Shown: positions 1 through 12,048, counted from the stretch's first letter. The stretch is DNA of 64,000 nt from Linyphia triangularis (GCA_963978545.1 OZ021721.1:111325366-111389365); one strand, 5' to 3'. Numbers and translations: made by a program. The notes: generated from the letters alone by a model not told the origin.

Positions 1-540
1 GTTTTACTTTGAACCATAAAACAACAGATTGAACAAACATGTCAATACAAATGATATTTTCTTAGTGTTTACAGCAAATTTTACAATTTATTTCATTCCT
101 TTCAGCTAAAGACAATTAAAGAAGAATAATTTGATATTTGAGAAGATAATAGTGTATGCTGATAAGCTATGAAAGATATACTATAACATAGGAACCAAAC
201 AAGTCAATAAAAATGACCACGTTTGTCGATTGAAAATGACAATCATTTTCATGATTAACTGGAAAATACTAGTATCAGGATAATACTACACATGCATTAT
301 GTGCATATAAAAACACCATCAAAAAGCTGGCACTCTCCTTAAGAGCAGTTTAGAGTAAATCAAACCCTCAAAAATCATTGTTTTGCTAAAATGAAACTGA
401 CAATTGCACAAAACTGGCTTTCAGTAACTAGAATTTAGTCTGCTCTTTAACTTTTTCGACAAGGCAAGTTTTGCTAGTTTTGTTAGTACTCTAGTAGCCA
501 AATAATTCAGGTTGTAAAAGTCACTGTTGTTAAATCTACA
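1..540. other. AT-rich intronic DNA, nothing recognised
   Basis: No exon, repeat unit or RNA signal is recognised. The stretch should be part of NECAP intron 3 and borders the Tigger terminus at 541. Confidence 0.5.
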
Positions 541-681
541 CAGTAGAACCTTGACTAACCACCACTCTTCTATCAAGAACTCTCTGTTAACCAAATACCC
601 TTAAGACAACTAAACAAATTTTCTCAAACAAGTAATAAATCATTTGTACGTTTCAAAACTGGAATCTTTTCACTCTTAGGA

Positions 682-966
682 ATGTTCAACCACCATATTT
701 CGAAAAGGATTATGATGACCCGATTTTTACTACAATATTTCCGAAAAATTCCAGGATTCAACAAATACAACATCAAGATAAATGACTGGTTAAACAGCCA
801 GCCACCAACACAATTTCAAATTTTAACTGGTAATGAAATCAATTATAAAATTGAGGTTGTAAAGGAAAGTGGCAATGATGAGAAAGAAAACAACCAAAGC
901 TACATAACTAATGGTGCAGTGTTCAACTGTTTTGCAAAAGCAACAGGCAGTTTTAGACCTGACTAA
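682..966 (+). pseudogene. Tigger-like transposase C-terminal remnant
   Basis: A 94-residue open frame contains NDWLNSQPPTQFQILTGNEI followed by an acidic stretch (ESGNDEKENNQ). This layout resembles the C-terminal part of Tigger/CENP-B-like transposases, where a W-L segment and an EI motif precede an acidic tail. The HTH and DDE core are absent. Position inside matching terminal repeats supports the call. It is unlikely to be a functional protein. Confidence 0.55.
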
Positions 967-1065
967 ACAACTGCTGCTTTAAAAAAGATTTTGAGATAGA
1001 CTTGTAAAACAATTATTATTGTAAGTACAACTTTGCTTCAGCCATTTTTTCTTTTTTTTTTTCTT

Positions 1066-1690
1066 TTCAAAATTCAAGGTTTCATTGTTAAAAACTGGTA
1101 ATACATTTATGATTCAAAGTATTGTCCATCACTGGCCACTACTTTCTCCCATCTTTTGTGCAGCATACAAATCCTGGGTTGAAAAAACTGGTCATCTTTT
1201 GAAGCAATCACGAATCGATCTAATTTTTTACTTCTTCATAAGATTGGAAGTTCTGGTCAGCCAGGCCGTGTGCCATTGATCGAAACAAGTGATATTCAGA
1301 GTGGCCAATGTCTGGAGAATACGACGGGTGGGGTAGGACTTCCCATTTCAACCTTTTCAAGAAAGTCTCGACCACTTTCACAACATGAAGTTGAGCATTG
1401 TCATGCTGCAAATTTTTTTTATTGTGTCTCTTGTTGTATTGTGGCTTTTATCTTCCAAAGCTAGGCTCAGATGCATTAATTGCATTTGATAATGAGTGCC
1501 TGAGTTTGTTTCAGTCAGTTTTAAGTCAGATTGTAAGTCAGTTTTAACTCATACTAAGCCGAGTTGGTCCCACCAAATCACAGCATGACAGCATCAAGAG
1601 CATGACCTTGGAGCTGTTAATATTCGGTTTGGCCAGTGATGCGGAATCATAGCCGGAAAATCTTCATGATTTTAAGTATTTGAGAGCCTT
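1066..1690 (-). pseudogene. Mariner transposase C-terminal half, broken
   Basis: Read leftwards, fragments in shifting frames match the mariner catalytic domain: a KVMLCIWWD-like segment near 1590-1630, then QHDNAQLHV (second catalytic Asp region), KWEVLPHPSYSPDI and EYHLF (third catalytic Asp in SPD), SMAHGLADQNFQSYEEVKN, and a frameshifted tail to about 1066. The longest intact frame is 1220-1411. The N-terminal DNA-binding half and the terminal repeats are missing. The HGLADQ type differs from the neighbouring mariner at 1945-2825, so two insertions are inferred. Confidence 0.8.
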
Positions 1691-1944
1691 TGATGAGCCT
1701 CAGTCCTAGATTTCTTTGTATTGAAGCAGAAAATTAAAACCTAAACCACAAATGATGAGAACTTGACTCATAAACTAACATTTTCAATCTAGAATAACTT
1801 TAAAATGTAGATACAAATTGACTAATGTTTTTAAGGGGTTATGTTACCAGATGCCTTAGTTTATTGCATGAAGTCTATGATCTATTTATTTCAATCACTA
1901 ATTATCGGTAAAGCCATCAGTAAAAAAATGGCAGAAGCAAAGTA

Positions 1945-2825
1945 CAAGGTCCGGCTATTAATTTCCAGGACTGTCGTAACAGTAGGAAAACGAAAAGCAG
2001 GAAGATAGCGCTAATGATTGCATATTGAAGAGCGTTTTCTTGCGGATGTGCCGTGCAATCGGCGCCATTCTGAAGTAAATGGTTCTCGTGGAAAGGCGCA
2101 TTAAAACGTAGCTCTTGAATTCCTGTTGTCGAAGTGAAAATGGAGCAAAGAATTAACATTAAATTTTGCTTCAAATTGGGTATCCTATCCAGGTACGCAA
2201 GGTCAGTATCAGCGCTGTTGATAAGTTCGCCACATGCGTCCAGTCTCAATTGCTTTTGTTCGTCCCTTAAATGGTGAGGAACGAATCTAAAACAAATCTT
2301 GCGTTTGCCTAGGTCTGGCGTCAAAATTTGCCGAACCGTCTCTTTGTCCATGTTCAATTCATTGGCGAGTACTCGAATAGTCAATCGACGATCACATTTC
2401 ACCATATCGCAAACTTTTTCAATTGCTTCCGGCGTGCGTACGGACTGCGGCCGACCTGTGTGTGGATTATCTTCGACGCTTTCGCGCCCGTCCCGAAAGC
2501 GTTTAAACCATTCAAAAGTTCTTGAGCAGGATAATGCTTCCTCGCTGTAAACTTGTTTTAACATTTCGTAGGTTTCCACAGCTGTCTTGCCCAATTTGAA
2601 GCAAAATTTAATGTTAATTCTTTGCTCCATTTTCACTTCGACAACAGGAATTTAATAGCTACGTTTTAATGCGCCTTTCCACGAGAACCACTTACTTCAG
2701 AATGGCGCCGATTGCACTGCACATGCGCAAGAAAACGCTCTTCAATATATAATCATTAGCGCCATCTTCCGGCTTTTCGTTCTCCTACAGTTACTCCAGT
2801 CGTGGAAATTAATAGCCGGACCTTG
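1945..2825 (-). mobile_element. Foldback mariner with two 5' ends
   Basis: The element starts CAAGGTCCGGCTATTAAT at 1945 and ends with its reverse complement at 2825, flanked by TA on both sides (1943-1944, 2826-2827). The arms 1945-2180 and 2590-2825 are each 236 bp and inverted, and both carry the mariner 5' UTR plus the first codons (MEQRINIKFCFKLG). The interior 2181-2589 holds the rest of the N-terminal HTH domain. The element therefore lacks the mariner 3' end and ends in two copies of its 5' end. Confidence 0.85.
2160..2636 (-). pseudogene. Mariner transposase N-terminal domain, truncated
   Basis: From the ATG near 2636 the frame gives KMEQRINIKFCFKLGKTAVE, the EALSCSRTFEWFKRF segment, the GRESVEDNPHTGRP linker and a second helix-turn-helix ending QILTPDLGKRK. 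This is the DNA-binding half of a mariner transposase. The protein match stops after about 150 residues, where the frame runs into the inverted copy of the element's own 5' UTR. The open frame to 1917 is antisense of that UTR and not real protein. No catalytic residue remains. Confidence 0.85.
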
Positions 2826-3021
2826 TAGTACACTCAATATTAAAAATACACTAACAAAAACTTTCATTTCAAACAATTCTATAACCTCAAAAGTAATGTA
2901 CTTAAAAAATGAAAACAATTACTTCTTACTACTTCTTCATAGTTCTATTATCCTGAATTTTCAATTATCCAACCTAGCCTCAGTCTGAATTTGACCGGGA
3001 AAAAATCAAGGTTCTACTGTA

Positions 3022-4240
3022 TTATATTTCCGGTGTAACACAACACACAACTTCAAGGTCTTTTGACATTTAATACAGGAATACTGCATGAAAATATGTT
3101 TTAATTTTATGATTTTTAGAGCCACGATATGAATTGCTTATCGAGTCATTACCGAAACATTTTCGGGATCATTTTCTGAGCCTTTTTGCGAAATTCTTAT
3201 ATGCTGATCATTGAGCAAGTATTTTTAGATTTCTCATTATGATAGAACTAATAGAATGCTAAAATGCACTAAACTATCCAAACCATAACCAAACTACTAT
3301 AAAAGCATAATCAAAGGCCGTATTTCAGAAACTGTATAAGCTAAAAAATAGATATTCATCATTTGAAAATGGTATACTATTTTGTATAATTGAATGGCAA
3401 ACAAAATTTTGATTTGAGAATAGTTTATATTATGTTTGTGCATTAAATCTTTACTCTGTGAATATACTAACTACGCACATTGGATTGGAACAATCTGTTT
3501 CAATAACCTTCATCAAGCGCATTTTATATCACTGGCATAATAAGCCGATTTTGTCACTGCATTCCCGATTAGTTGTATCTCAAATAGATGGTTTTTGGCA
3601 AAAACTTTTTTTTTCTTCTTCTTTTCACATACCCTTATAATGATGCTGATCACTTAGCAGTTGCATAAATGAAATTAATTATAAGTTTATCCCGTTTCTT
3701 GAATGTGTGCCCATCAAGCACATTGCACCCGAATTTAACGGTCAACATATTGCACCCAATTGAAGGTTAACATGGTAAATCTTGCATCTTGCTGAGATTT
3801 TCAATTTCATCTATATTTCATGTCTAGTATTTGTAGTTGTAGCAGGGAATGTTGGTCAATTGAGCTTCTCACTTGCAATATCTATAAATGTCTTTCAATC
3901 TTTATATAAACATCTCACTGCAATTGTAATGTTGAAGCAATCCTAGTATCTCAAAGTAACCTGCTACATAGAATCTCGAGAGTCGAATGTAGCTATGGAA
4001 AAATGAATTAATAGGAGTAAAATAAGCTCAACTTAAAATGTTTCAAAGATATTTAGAAACCTGTGTAAGGTTCAGAGTCATTTCCAATTAATTTGTTATC
4101 CTAATAGTTAAAATCATTACTTTGAAGAAAAACTTTTCACTACCGTTTTACTGTTTGTGAATTGCAAAAAGTATATATAGAAAAGATTTTAACTATTGCT
4201 TTCTAAAACAGAGTTTTAAGGACTAAATAACCAATCTTAC
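3022..4240. other. AT-rich NECAP intron 3 sequence
   Basis: No conserved exon is recognised here; I looked for the next NECAP segment (SAFIGIGF-like) and did not find it. Short low-complexity runs only. Confidence 0.5.
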
Positions 4241-4345
4241 CATTATCATCTTCAATTCGCAAAACGAAATATCGACTAGAGTCTGTGACTGCTTCTAAAG
4301 CTATTCCAGGGTATTTATCAATAGGTGCTTTAGCAAACAGTTCTC
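4241..4345 (-). CDS. NECAP: NECAP coding exon 3
   Basis: The exon follows an AACAG acceptor after an 83-bp intron (4346-4428). It encodes [19 protein letters not shown] and then [16 protein letters not shown], with a strong AATG|GTAAGA donor at 4240. It ends in phase 1, as the following family segment (G/R-SAFIG) would require. Intron 3 is at least 4.2 kb and continues beyond the left edge. Confidence 0.93.
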
Positions 4346-7300
4346 CTGTTAAACATAGATTAAATGAATATACAAAATTTTAGGAACAATCACAGAACAA
4401 TTTGAGTAAATTTTTTTTTATAATATACCAGAAGTTTTATCCTCTAATTTAATGAAACATTTTTTTCCTTTTGAAACAACCCGCATCCGTCCTGTCCAAT
4501 CAGGGCTGTGCAATTTCCAATCAGCAGCTCTGCAAGAAATTTGATTAATGAACAATGGTAAAATAATTGTAGCACAAGCTATATCCTCTATAGACCGTGT
4601 GTCCACTTAAATGTACACACTTTTGAATTCCCTCTACTTTCTCTACTCAAATGGTACCAACTTTATTCCTTGCCTTATTTTAGACCTAGAGAACAGTGGT
4701 AACACTGCTTTATCAGTGTTTAAATTATTATACTGCTTTGTTTATATATGTTTCATATTTTGAACTAAATACGGTTTCTAATCTATTATTACTATTAATT
4801 AATCTAAGTTCCTTCTTTTTGTGGTTCATCAAGTAATAATAATTAAGACAGATCTCAAATGTGATTTTTAAGTGATATGTCAATTTAAAAAGTCATTCAA
4901 ATAGATTTGAATTTTGTGTTGTATATCGACTAAATGTCCATTTAAATGGACATTTTGTAAACTTTTTGCACATTTTTTTTTTTTTTTTTAAGGTCAATTA
5001 TTTTTATGTATTTGATTCCCAAAAAAGGGAAAAACACAAAAAAAATCTCTTTGCAAGCTTAGGTCTATAGAGGATATATACATAAATAAGCTTTTGATTA
5101 AACTTAAACAAGAATGTTTCCAGTTATCTTTGGATATTAGGATGGACTATAAATAAATGATAAACAATTCAGTAAATTTAAAAAATTAGTGGCTTTTTAA
5201 AAAGAAGTTTCTGCTTGATGTAGTAGCTATAAATATTGATAAAAAATAGGCAACCAAGTTGAATAGATAAAACTATCCGTTTTTAAATTAGATGATTTAT
5301 TAAGGTACATAAACATTATAGAAAAATTTAAGGAATCAAAATTAAGGGTTTAATTTAGAATAATTTAAAATTATGTTTATTGCTCATGCCATGAAACCAT
5401 ATAGAAGAACGGCTAGAGGGAAGAAAACTGCATTTTGTGAAACAAGTCTGTAGTTTGGAACATTGATAGGATGTGTCATTCTAATCATTTTAAGAACTGG
5501 AGGCACTCGGATTTCACTTCCGGTCGAGTTTTTATACTAATTCAAAGTTAGGCATGAAGCATTCGTATTTGGCAATAAAAAATTTTATATATGGGGTCAC
5601 AACCAAAATTATGAACTCTATAGACACATGTAATATGTTAAATTATTAGGCTTAGATGAAAGATTTAAAAAAAAAAATGGTAAAACAGTTCAACTTGAAG
5701 TGATTTAAATTTTGACCGGAAATCTATCTATAACAGCTTAACCTACATCCAACATCTTAAGCTACACGTATGAAACGTAAGCTATCAATAAAAAGGAAAT
5801 TTTGGTTATGTTTTATGATGAACTAAAATTAAAAAGTGACTTCCGGTTGATGTTTTCGACTTATTTAATGTTAGACTTAAAATGTGTCTTTAAATTTTTC
5901 CACCTTCATATAAAGGGTCACAGTTAAAAACTATTAATACTACATTGTTGTTACATGAAATTATAAGGATGGGTATGCTGGATATAAAATGGAAAAGAAT
6001 GAAATTCCGACCGGAAGTCTGCTTATAAGGAGCTGATACTGCACTTATACCAATACATATATGTATTACAGTGATATAGTCTCAGATAGCCGGAAGATTT
6101 CAATTGATGTTTTGGAAAAAATAAAGACGATCTTGCTGAATATAAATAGATAAATTGCAACCCGATGACTGAAATTCTGACCGGAAGTCCACTCATATGC
6201 AGTGAATTGTTTTCAATGCAATTCAGATGTGACAAAAATATAAATTTAAATAGGTGATATCCTCTCAAACATGAGCTAAGACAGGATTAATATTAAGGTA
6301 ATGCACATCGCACTCCCCTTATGGTATAGGGGCATGAAAGCTGAAAATTTTAGTTTTTTTACTGGTCATACTTTCAGATATTTAATTGCATTTTAGACTA
6401 GTTTTGAATTTTTTTCTTAACTGTCAAGAAATATCTTTTTTTTTCGCACTTGTATGATTCAATCCCAATTGAAACTCATACATATATTTATAAGCTCAGT
6501 ACAATGGTGATCTATGATTGGCTTAAATTCTTCGCGAGTTTGAAACGTTTATGTGACTGAAATGTTAGTATAGGCAGTTTACTTTTGCAACTTAAGAGAA
6601 AAAATTCTATAAAATGTCATTTTAGTTACTCTCAACATCTTTAAACTAAAAAACATTCCCATTTTATTTTAGAAAGATTCAGACCTTCATCAGCTACTTA
6701 GTTTTACCTTCATTACAAGAGTGTGGATGATTGGTACTCATCGACATGATGACCATCTTTACCAACTAAATTACCAACTAAACAAAGTGTGGTTTCCAAT
6801 AAATGACTTTTTGGTATGCAAATGCAAAAAGGACAGTCAAGAGCTTTTTAATTGCAAGAGAAACAATATGAACAGCAATCTTAAATGTTTTTGCAAGATA
6901 GATACCCATACATAAGAATACAAAACATGCTTAATAGATATTTTATTTCTTTTAAGGTTTCTTAAGCGTAATTCAATTTTGAACAATACTTTTGTACCAA
7001 AATCCATTAAATTTTTTTCTAAGTAGGTAATTGTTGAATTTAAACGTATTTACAAATCTTGCAATTATGTACAATTCATTTTTTGAAACAATTTTGTAGC
7101 TGATAAAGTATGTTCGACGGGAGCTCATCGGAAAAGACTTTAGGCCATAATTTCATGCTCTTCATGTAAAAAATTCTCCGTGTGAGTGCTGCATTATTGG
7201 TGCAGGGGAGTGCAGGGAAGAAAGATGATGCTTAACTCAGAAAACTGAGGTAAAAAGAGATTTTTTATTTAATGAAACAGAAATTCATTTTACAACTATT

Positions 7301-9143
7301 TTCTAACATTTCATTAGAAAATAATACCCCTAAAAATCAGGATTCAAACAATTATGAACCACCTTACACCAATTAATGTGAGACTGAAATGAAATTTAAA
7401 AGTAATTCTTGACATACACTTTCTAAAAAACCAGATGTTCAAGTTCTGAATCAATATTTAAATTATTAAATAAAATAATAATTACTCATAATTTGATGTA
7501 TGAAACAGAAATTATTTAATTAAGCCTGCAGTCATGGGTAACACAAAGATTTCTGGAGGTATCTATTTAACCTGATTTAAGAATAAAATATGACTGTGTC
7601 ATCTTCAAAATCAGAAAAAATTACTGGCTAAACTGATGATTTTTTTACTAAATTACAGCATTAAATGACTACAGAACCTCCAATAAAACATGCACCAAAT
7701 CTGTCATTAATTCATTTAATTTTTTATACTGCCTAGAGCTCAAAGGATAGTTTTCAATTAAAAAAGTTATGCATCCTCTATAAGTTTGAATGACTAAGTT
7801 CTGGAGTCAGGAAGGGAACAAACAATATTTCTGTAAACTTATCCTTTTTCCTTACAAACTGATGCCTCTAACACACACACACAAATCAAGTAACTAAAAT
7901 GAACAGTTTAGAATTTCAAATTTTGTATTTGCTAAAGATTGAAGAAAAAACACTTCAATATTTCATAGAATGTGCACAATATCTAGGAACTGAAAAGTTG
8001 ACAGAAGAAGTCTGTAAATATTTACTTGAAAAGCAACTCTAAAATGTTTTCCTCATTTCAGTAAAAAAAATTAAAAATTAAGCTATTAAGTAACAAAACA
8101 AAAAAAGTAATTAGTTAGAATCCTTTTACTTTTTAGAAACTGCAAATATCTATTTCTTCAACAAAGTTTGACTTTCATACAATTGAATACAATATTGTAC
8201 AATTTAATGCAATAATGCGACATTCATATAATTTAGCAATCAAAAATCATTATTAAATAAAACAATTTTCAAAAATGTTGAATGAAATTACATGACATAT
8301 ATTAAAACCTACACCTATTCATGTTATTTCTATCATGATTGGTTAAAACTTTTTTCCAAAAACTTTTGGTTTGTTACCTTACACAAATATTAAAACAGAT
8401 TCACAATTATTTTCAAGACTATTTTATGGTTTATTGTTTTGCTTATTTAGAAAGGCTTCACTAGTTGCATAAAATCTTATAAATATTTTTAAATTAAAGT
8501 GTTTATATTGCAACAAATTTACACCAAAATTGTCAAAATAGAACTGAAGGTTTTCATAACTGGTTTAATAAAAGAAAGAATTTTAAAATAGAAAAATACT
8601 GTACACAAGCTGCAAGTCATTAAAAATTCTTTGAAGTATGTCAAAATATGCGTATTAGAACTTGTTTCACGAATTTCATGATTCATAAATACAAATTTAA
8701 AAAAAAAATCTGGTTAAAATTTAATTGGAGTAATCACTTTTTGGAAATCGGGAGTTTTTCTTCGACATTCTACCGCGTAACGTATCCCGAGATGCTCTCG
8801 TGGAACTAATTGAAAACCAATCAAACAAAGAAGAGCATATTGAGTATTTTTCTCATTTCATAATTAACAGGCTTTTGACTGGTAAATTGGGATGCAACGA
8901 GATACGCCTCCACAACTTGAAATGACAAATTTCCCAAACCAATGAACAATTTTAAGACGGCGCGCGCTCAAACATTAAAATTATTGAAAACTATCGACAT
9001 TTAATACGCAAAAAATGTTCAATTTATAAAATTAGCAATCAATACTCATTTAAGTACCTGTATCCCCTATTGGTAGCTCTTGGTGGTATTTGAAATACAA
9101 ACACTTCCTGTTTAATAAGTATTATTGTTTCATAATCCTCCAT
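4241..9143 (-). CDS. NECAP: NECAP-type clathrin adaptor accessory protein, N-terminal half (gene runs off left edge)
   Basis: This is a split host gene read on the minus strand with coding exons 9058-9143, 4429-4529 and 4241-4345. NECAP proteins bind the AP-1 and AP-2 adaptors and act in clathrin-coated vesicle formation; that role is known from the family. The sequence shows the NECAP PH-like domain in order: an N-terminus with [15 protein letters not shown], then [16 protein letters not shown], then [17 protein letters not shown], then [20 protein letters not shown]. All splice sites are GT-AG and the phases fit (2, then 1, then 1). About 98 residues are seen. The next exon, which should encode a segment like SAFIGIGF, is not found in the window and should lie to the left. 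The identification is from remembered family sequence but matches throughout. Confidence 0.93.
4429..4529 (-). CDS. NECAP: NECAP coding exon 2
   Basis: The acceptor reads TTTCTTGCAG and the donor CTTCTG|GTATAT. The frame gives [19 protein letters not shown] and then [15 protein letters not shown], ending in phase 1. This is the most conserved part of the NECAP PH-like fold. The open frame can be read past the acceptor into 4530-4606, but that part is the end of a mobile element and intron. Confidence 0.93.
4580..5078. mobile_element. MITE with 17-bp perfect terminal inverted repeats
   Basis: The sequence TATATCCTCTATAGACC at 4580-4596 is repeated in perfect inverse at 5062-5078. The 499-bp body has no open frame and has a 24-bp perfect palindrome at 4932-4955. 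The element sits about 50 bp upstream of NECAP exon 2 in intron 1. The superfamily is not determined; TA or TATA could be the target duplication. Confidence 0.55.
5079..9057. other. NECAP intron 1, mostly AT-rich
   Basis: No coding exon is recognised. It includes the diverged repeat at 5505-6200 listed separately and a CpG-bearing stretch at about 8745-8970 next to exon 1. Confidence 0.5.
5505..6200. repeat. Diverged repeat with recurring GACCGGAAGT / ACTTCCGGT words
   Basis: The words ACTTCCGGTYGA (near 5516 and 5840) and GACCGGAA (near 5715, 6010 and 6179) recur in both orientations. The first pair is about 325 bp apart, and similar sequence (GGGTCACARNYAAAA) lies between them. It looks like an old tandem or foldback repeat in intron 1. 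No open frame belongs to it. Confidence 0.4.
9058..9143 (-). CDS. NECAP: NECAP coding exon 1 with start codon
   Basis: The ATG is at 9143 reading leftwards and opens [19 protein letters not shown], then [10 protein letters not shown]. The exon gives 28 whole codons plus AG and stops at a CAG|GTACTT donor (intron from 9057). The next exon supplies one base to finish an Arg codon. The start fits the usual NECAP N-terminus of roughly 30 residues before the ADWKL segment. No alternative upstream ATG in frame is needed. Confidence 0.9.
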
Positions 9144-9410
9144 GATTTGTTGTACAATTCAGAGCAATTCTAACTTCTTGTGAATTAATTTAAAAAAGTA
9201 AATGCCTTGATTATTTTTCTAATTGTGACACATAGATTAAAGAGATCAGATGAAAATCAAAAGCAATTCTGACATAAAATACTTTTGTTGTGATGCCAGA
9301 AGGATCTTAAGATTTTTTTCTGAAACAGCTTTAGACTAGCATGATGACGTCACAAACATAGTTTCTAGTTGCCGCATAGTGAACAGCGCCATATGATTTT
9401 TACTTGTTGA
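9144..9410 (-). promoter_or_regulatory. Probable NECAP 5' UTR and promoter with a palindromic CRE
   Basis: The region just upstream of the NECAP start holds a perfect TGACGTCA palindrome at 9345-9352, about 200 bp from the ATG. This is the consensus CREB/ATF site. No TATA box in a convincing position is seen, so the transcription start is not placed. A second CpG-bearing patch lies inside intron 1 at about 8745-8970 (for example the CGGCGCGCGC run near 8957). Confidence 0.4.
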
Positions 9411-10516
9411 GATAAAACACTTGAAGAGCAAAAAAATACTTGAGAACAATTTACAGGTATTAGAGTTTAAATTTCACATTCATGTTGATGAAATTTTAAA
9501 AGACACGTTTGGATTAGTTTTTCTGTACCTACAATATGCTGTCTTGATGGGTAAACAAAGATAAATGTTAAATTTATAGATTCCAGAAGTCTACCAAATG
9601 GCTGATATATACTTAGAGCACAGGCCTTTCATGACAAAACTGGCATGTTCGAATGCTAGGTTAGGCATGGATATTTATTGAGATTTAAAAGCTGTAGGTT
9701 CCGGTCGTTATGCCCGTTATTTCACACAAAAATAGGTCGTTGAGTGTACAAACGAAACCATAGATTTGAGAAAGGAAAATTCGAAGTTCATGGACTGCAT
9801 CTACCCATTGCTGGGGGGTATTTTTGAATAACACAAAGAGGCAAATACGAGTAATACAAATGTTTATTTCACTCCATCAAAGGCGATAACAGATATTCTG
9901 CTAATTACAAAATTCAGCTTGGGAACTGATTTCACAGTCATTGCCGTTTTGCGACTAGTTACATTCCATCTGTATAAACAACATTCTACCAACCATGAGA
10001 CTTAGGAAAAGTGACAAGCTCGTAACAATTATAGTTCGTCATTTAGCTGTTCTTACACTTCTTTCCTAAAGAGGTGAATATTTTCATTGTAACATCATCT
10101 GGCTTATAATATCATATAACTATCAGTATAATTATACTTGATTATTTTTCTTGTATTCGTAAAGAAAGATACGTTATGAAGGGCGTAAGATATTGTTCAA
10201 TGTTGACAATCAAGCTTTGACAGTGCGAATCTTTCCAACATTAGTGTCTTAAAATCAATTCAACATTTTTGCCTTGTACCAAAACAAACTTTTTTTTATT
10301 AAATCATCCGTCAAATTTCTCCTACCTTTGACTCTCGTGATGGTTTTTCTTTAAACTTTTGTTTTTAATCAACTGGCTCCGGTACTCTTTTTTGTGTAAG
10401 GCACTGTCGTAGATAATTCAACAGTTCATTTTTGTATATTATTCTTTTGAAAAAAATTCGTGCATTTAATTCATGTACATCCTTCTTATTGGAGCACAGT
10501 TTCTCTTCATAACGAG
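9411..10516. other. AT-rich intergenic DNA upstream of NECAP
   Basis: Nothing coding is recognised. The stretch ends at the target duplication of the hAT-like element. Confidence 0.4.
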
Positions 10517-12040
10517 CAGGGGCATATTGACCAGATGGTTGTCCGGTGCAATCACCGGGCCAGTCAATGTCTGTGAAAAATGGGCCCGTCCGGAAGTTCG
10601 TATTTTTTTTAAATGTGTCAATATAAAAACTAAATGCTAACTTCACTTTTTAATAAAAAATAAATAAAAAAATGCCCAATGCATTTAAATTTCTTGTACT
10701 TTTGAATTCTCTAAAATGCAACGTGTTATGTACTTAAATTAATGTTTTGTTTCCACAGGTAGTCATAGTAGTTACAAAATTTAAACTATTATTTTTGTTT
10801 GAAAGATATAGTTTACATTTTAAAATTTGCTGAAAATTTCACATCATTTTAATTTTATAGATTATGTTGTACTTAGAAAATAGATGCATTGAAATCTATA
10901 TATTATATTATTAACACTTTTTACTTTTTTAATAACTTTTAAAAATAAGTATAGATTATCATCATTTCAAATGTCATTTTCTAGGAAACTTACTAGTATT
11001 TATAAATCTGAACGATCATTCTTTATTTTTTAATTTAAATATATTTGTTTTATTTTTGTAAAAAATTATCACTGTTTTTTCATTCTATCAAACCAAGTTT
11101 ACCTAAAGGAGGTATAAATAGTACAGAAAAATTTTGATTTAAGGGGTCTAGGACTCGAAATTTCAAAAATTCTCACATTTCTTTTTTTTATTATTGTAAA
11201 AAATAATCCAAATATTTCTGAATAAAATGACATAAAAATTTATTTCTGATATTAGTTGAACTTGAAACATTTAAGGTTTTTTTTTACATGGACACTGTGT
11301 CTTGGACATGCTACCTTGAAACTTTGAAACTGTTTTTCTCGGTGATGGCTTTTTGTTCCTTTTTTTAGTTTAAAATGATAAATCTTAAAGACTGCTTGTT
11401 ATAAGTGTATATAACTTTCTACAATTATTTTTCACATATATTTTTTTTACTTTTTCTTCAGAAATTGTGTACTTTGATTTAACTTTTTTTTAAAAATGTT
11501 TTTGGATCTCAGCATACTGTGGTTTTATACAGTTTTTGCACAAAATATATATATTTTTTAATTTTTCTAAGTATTTTATTGAAAAATCACGAAGACAATT
11601 TTTGAAATGAAATATAAGAGGTAATTTAATGCAAAAATGAAGCGATTTTTTAAAAATGTTTTTAAATATATCAAATTTAGGTAACATCAAAATTTTGAAG
11701 TTTTTTAATTTAAAAAAATATATATTTTTTAAATTTGAAAGTTTGAAATAGTTATTTTAGTTTCAAAGCATAATACTGCATTTTTGATGCACAATACTGC
11801 ATTAAAAAATACTGACGAATAATTTTAAAAATAAAGATTTCAGAATTTTGAGACCTGGACTCTTTAATTAAACTAATTATTAAAATAATTCAATTATCAA
11901 AATTAATTAATAAATAAAATCAATAAGTTATTGAAATTATTAAATATAAATATTTAAATAATGTATTAATTATTAAAAATATTAAATTATTATAATTAAT
12001 TATTGGAATTATTTTATTATTATGTACCAGTACGCCCCTG
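10517..12040. mobile_element. hAT-like non-autonomous transposon
   Basis: The left end CAGGGGCATATTG at 10517 and the inverted right end CAGGGGCGTACTG ending at 12040 agree at 11 of 13 positions. Both are flanked by 8-bp near-identical duplications, ATAACGAG (10509-10516) and ATAAAGAG (12041-12048). CAGGGGC ends with 8-bp duplications are typical of hAT elements. The interior is very AT-rich and encodes no recognisable transposase. A CCGGTG-CAAT-CACCGG stem lies close to the left end. Confidence 0.65.
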
Positions 12041-12048
12041 ATAAAGAG

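Larger units (their letters stand above)
541..3019 (+). mobile_element. Tigger/pogo-like DNA transposon relic carrying mariner fragments
   Basis: The ends are perfect 14-bp inverted repeats, CAGTAGAACCTTGA at 541-554 and its reverse complement ending at 3019. A TA follows the right end (3020-3021), while the left flank has CA, consistent with one substitution in the TA target duplication. Such ends and TA targets are typical of the Tigger/pogo group. The interior keeps only a C-terminal transposase-like piece (682-966) and is filled with two mariner segments. It lies in NECAP intron 3, in the opposite orientation to the gene if the surviving frame marks its direction. Confidence 0.75.

Noticed and set aside
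1270..1464. Plus-strand frames over the mariner pieces (also 2299-2550 and 2328-2525)
   Set aside because: Antisense shadows of the minus-strand transposase remnants.
4530..4606. Upstream extension of the NECAP exon 2 frame to an ATG at 4606
   Set aside because: It reads through a clear splice acceptor into intron and the MITE end, and the true start is at 9143.
10365..10646. 93-residue minus-strand frame
   Set aside because: It crosses the hAT-like left end at 10517 and matches no protein family.
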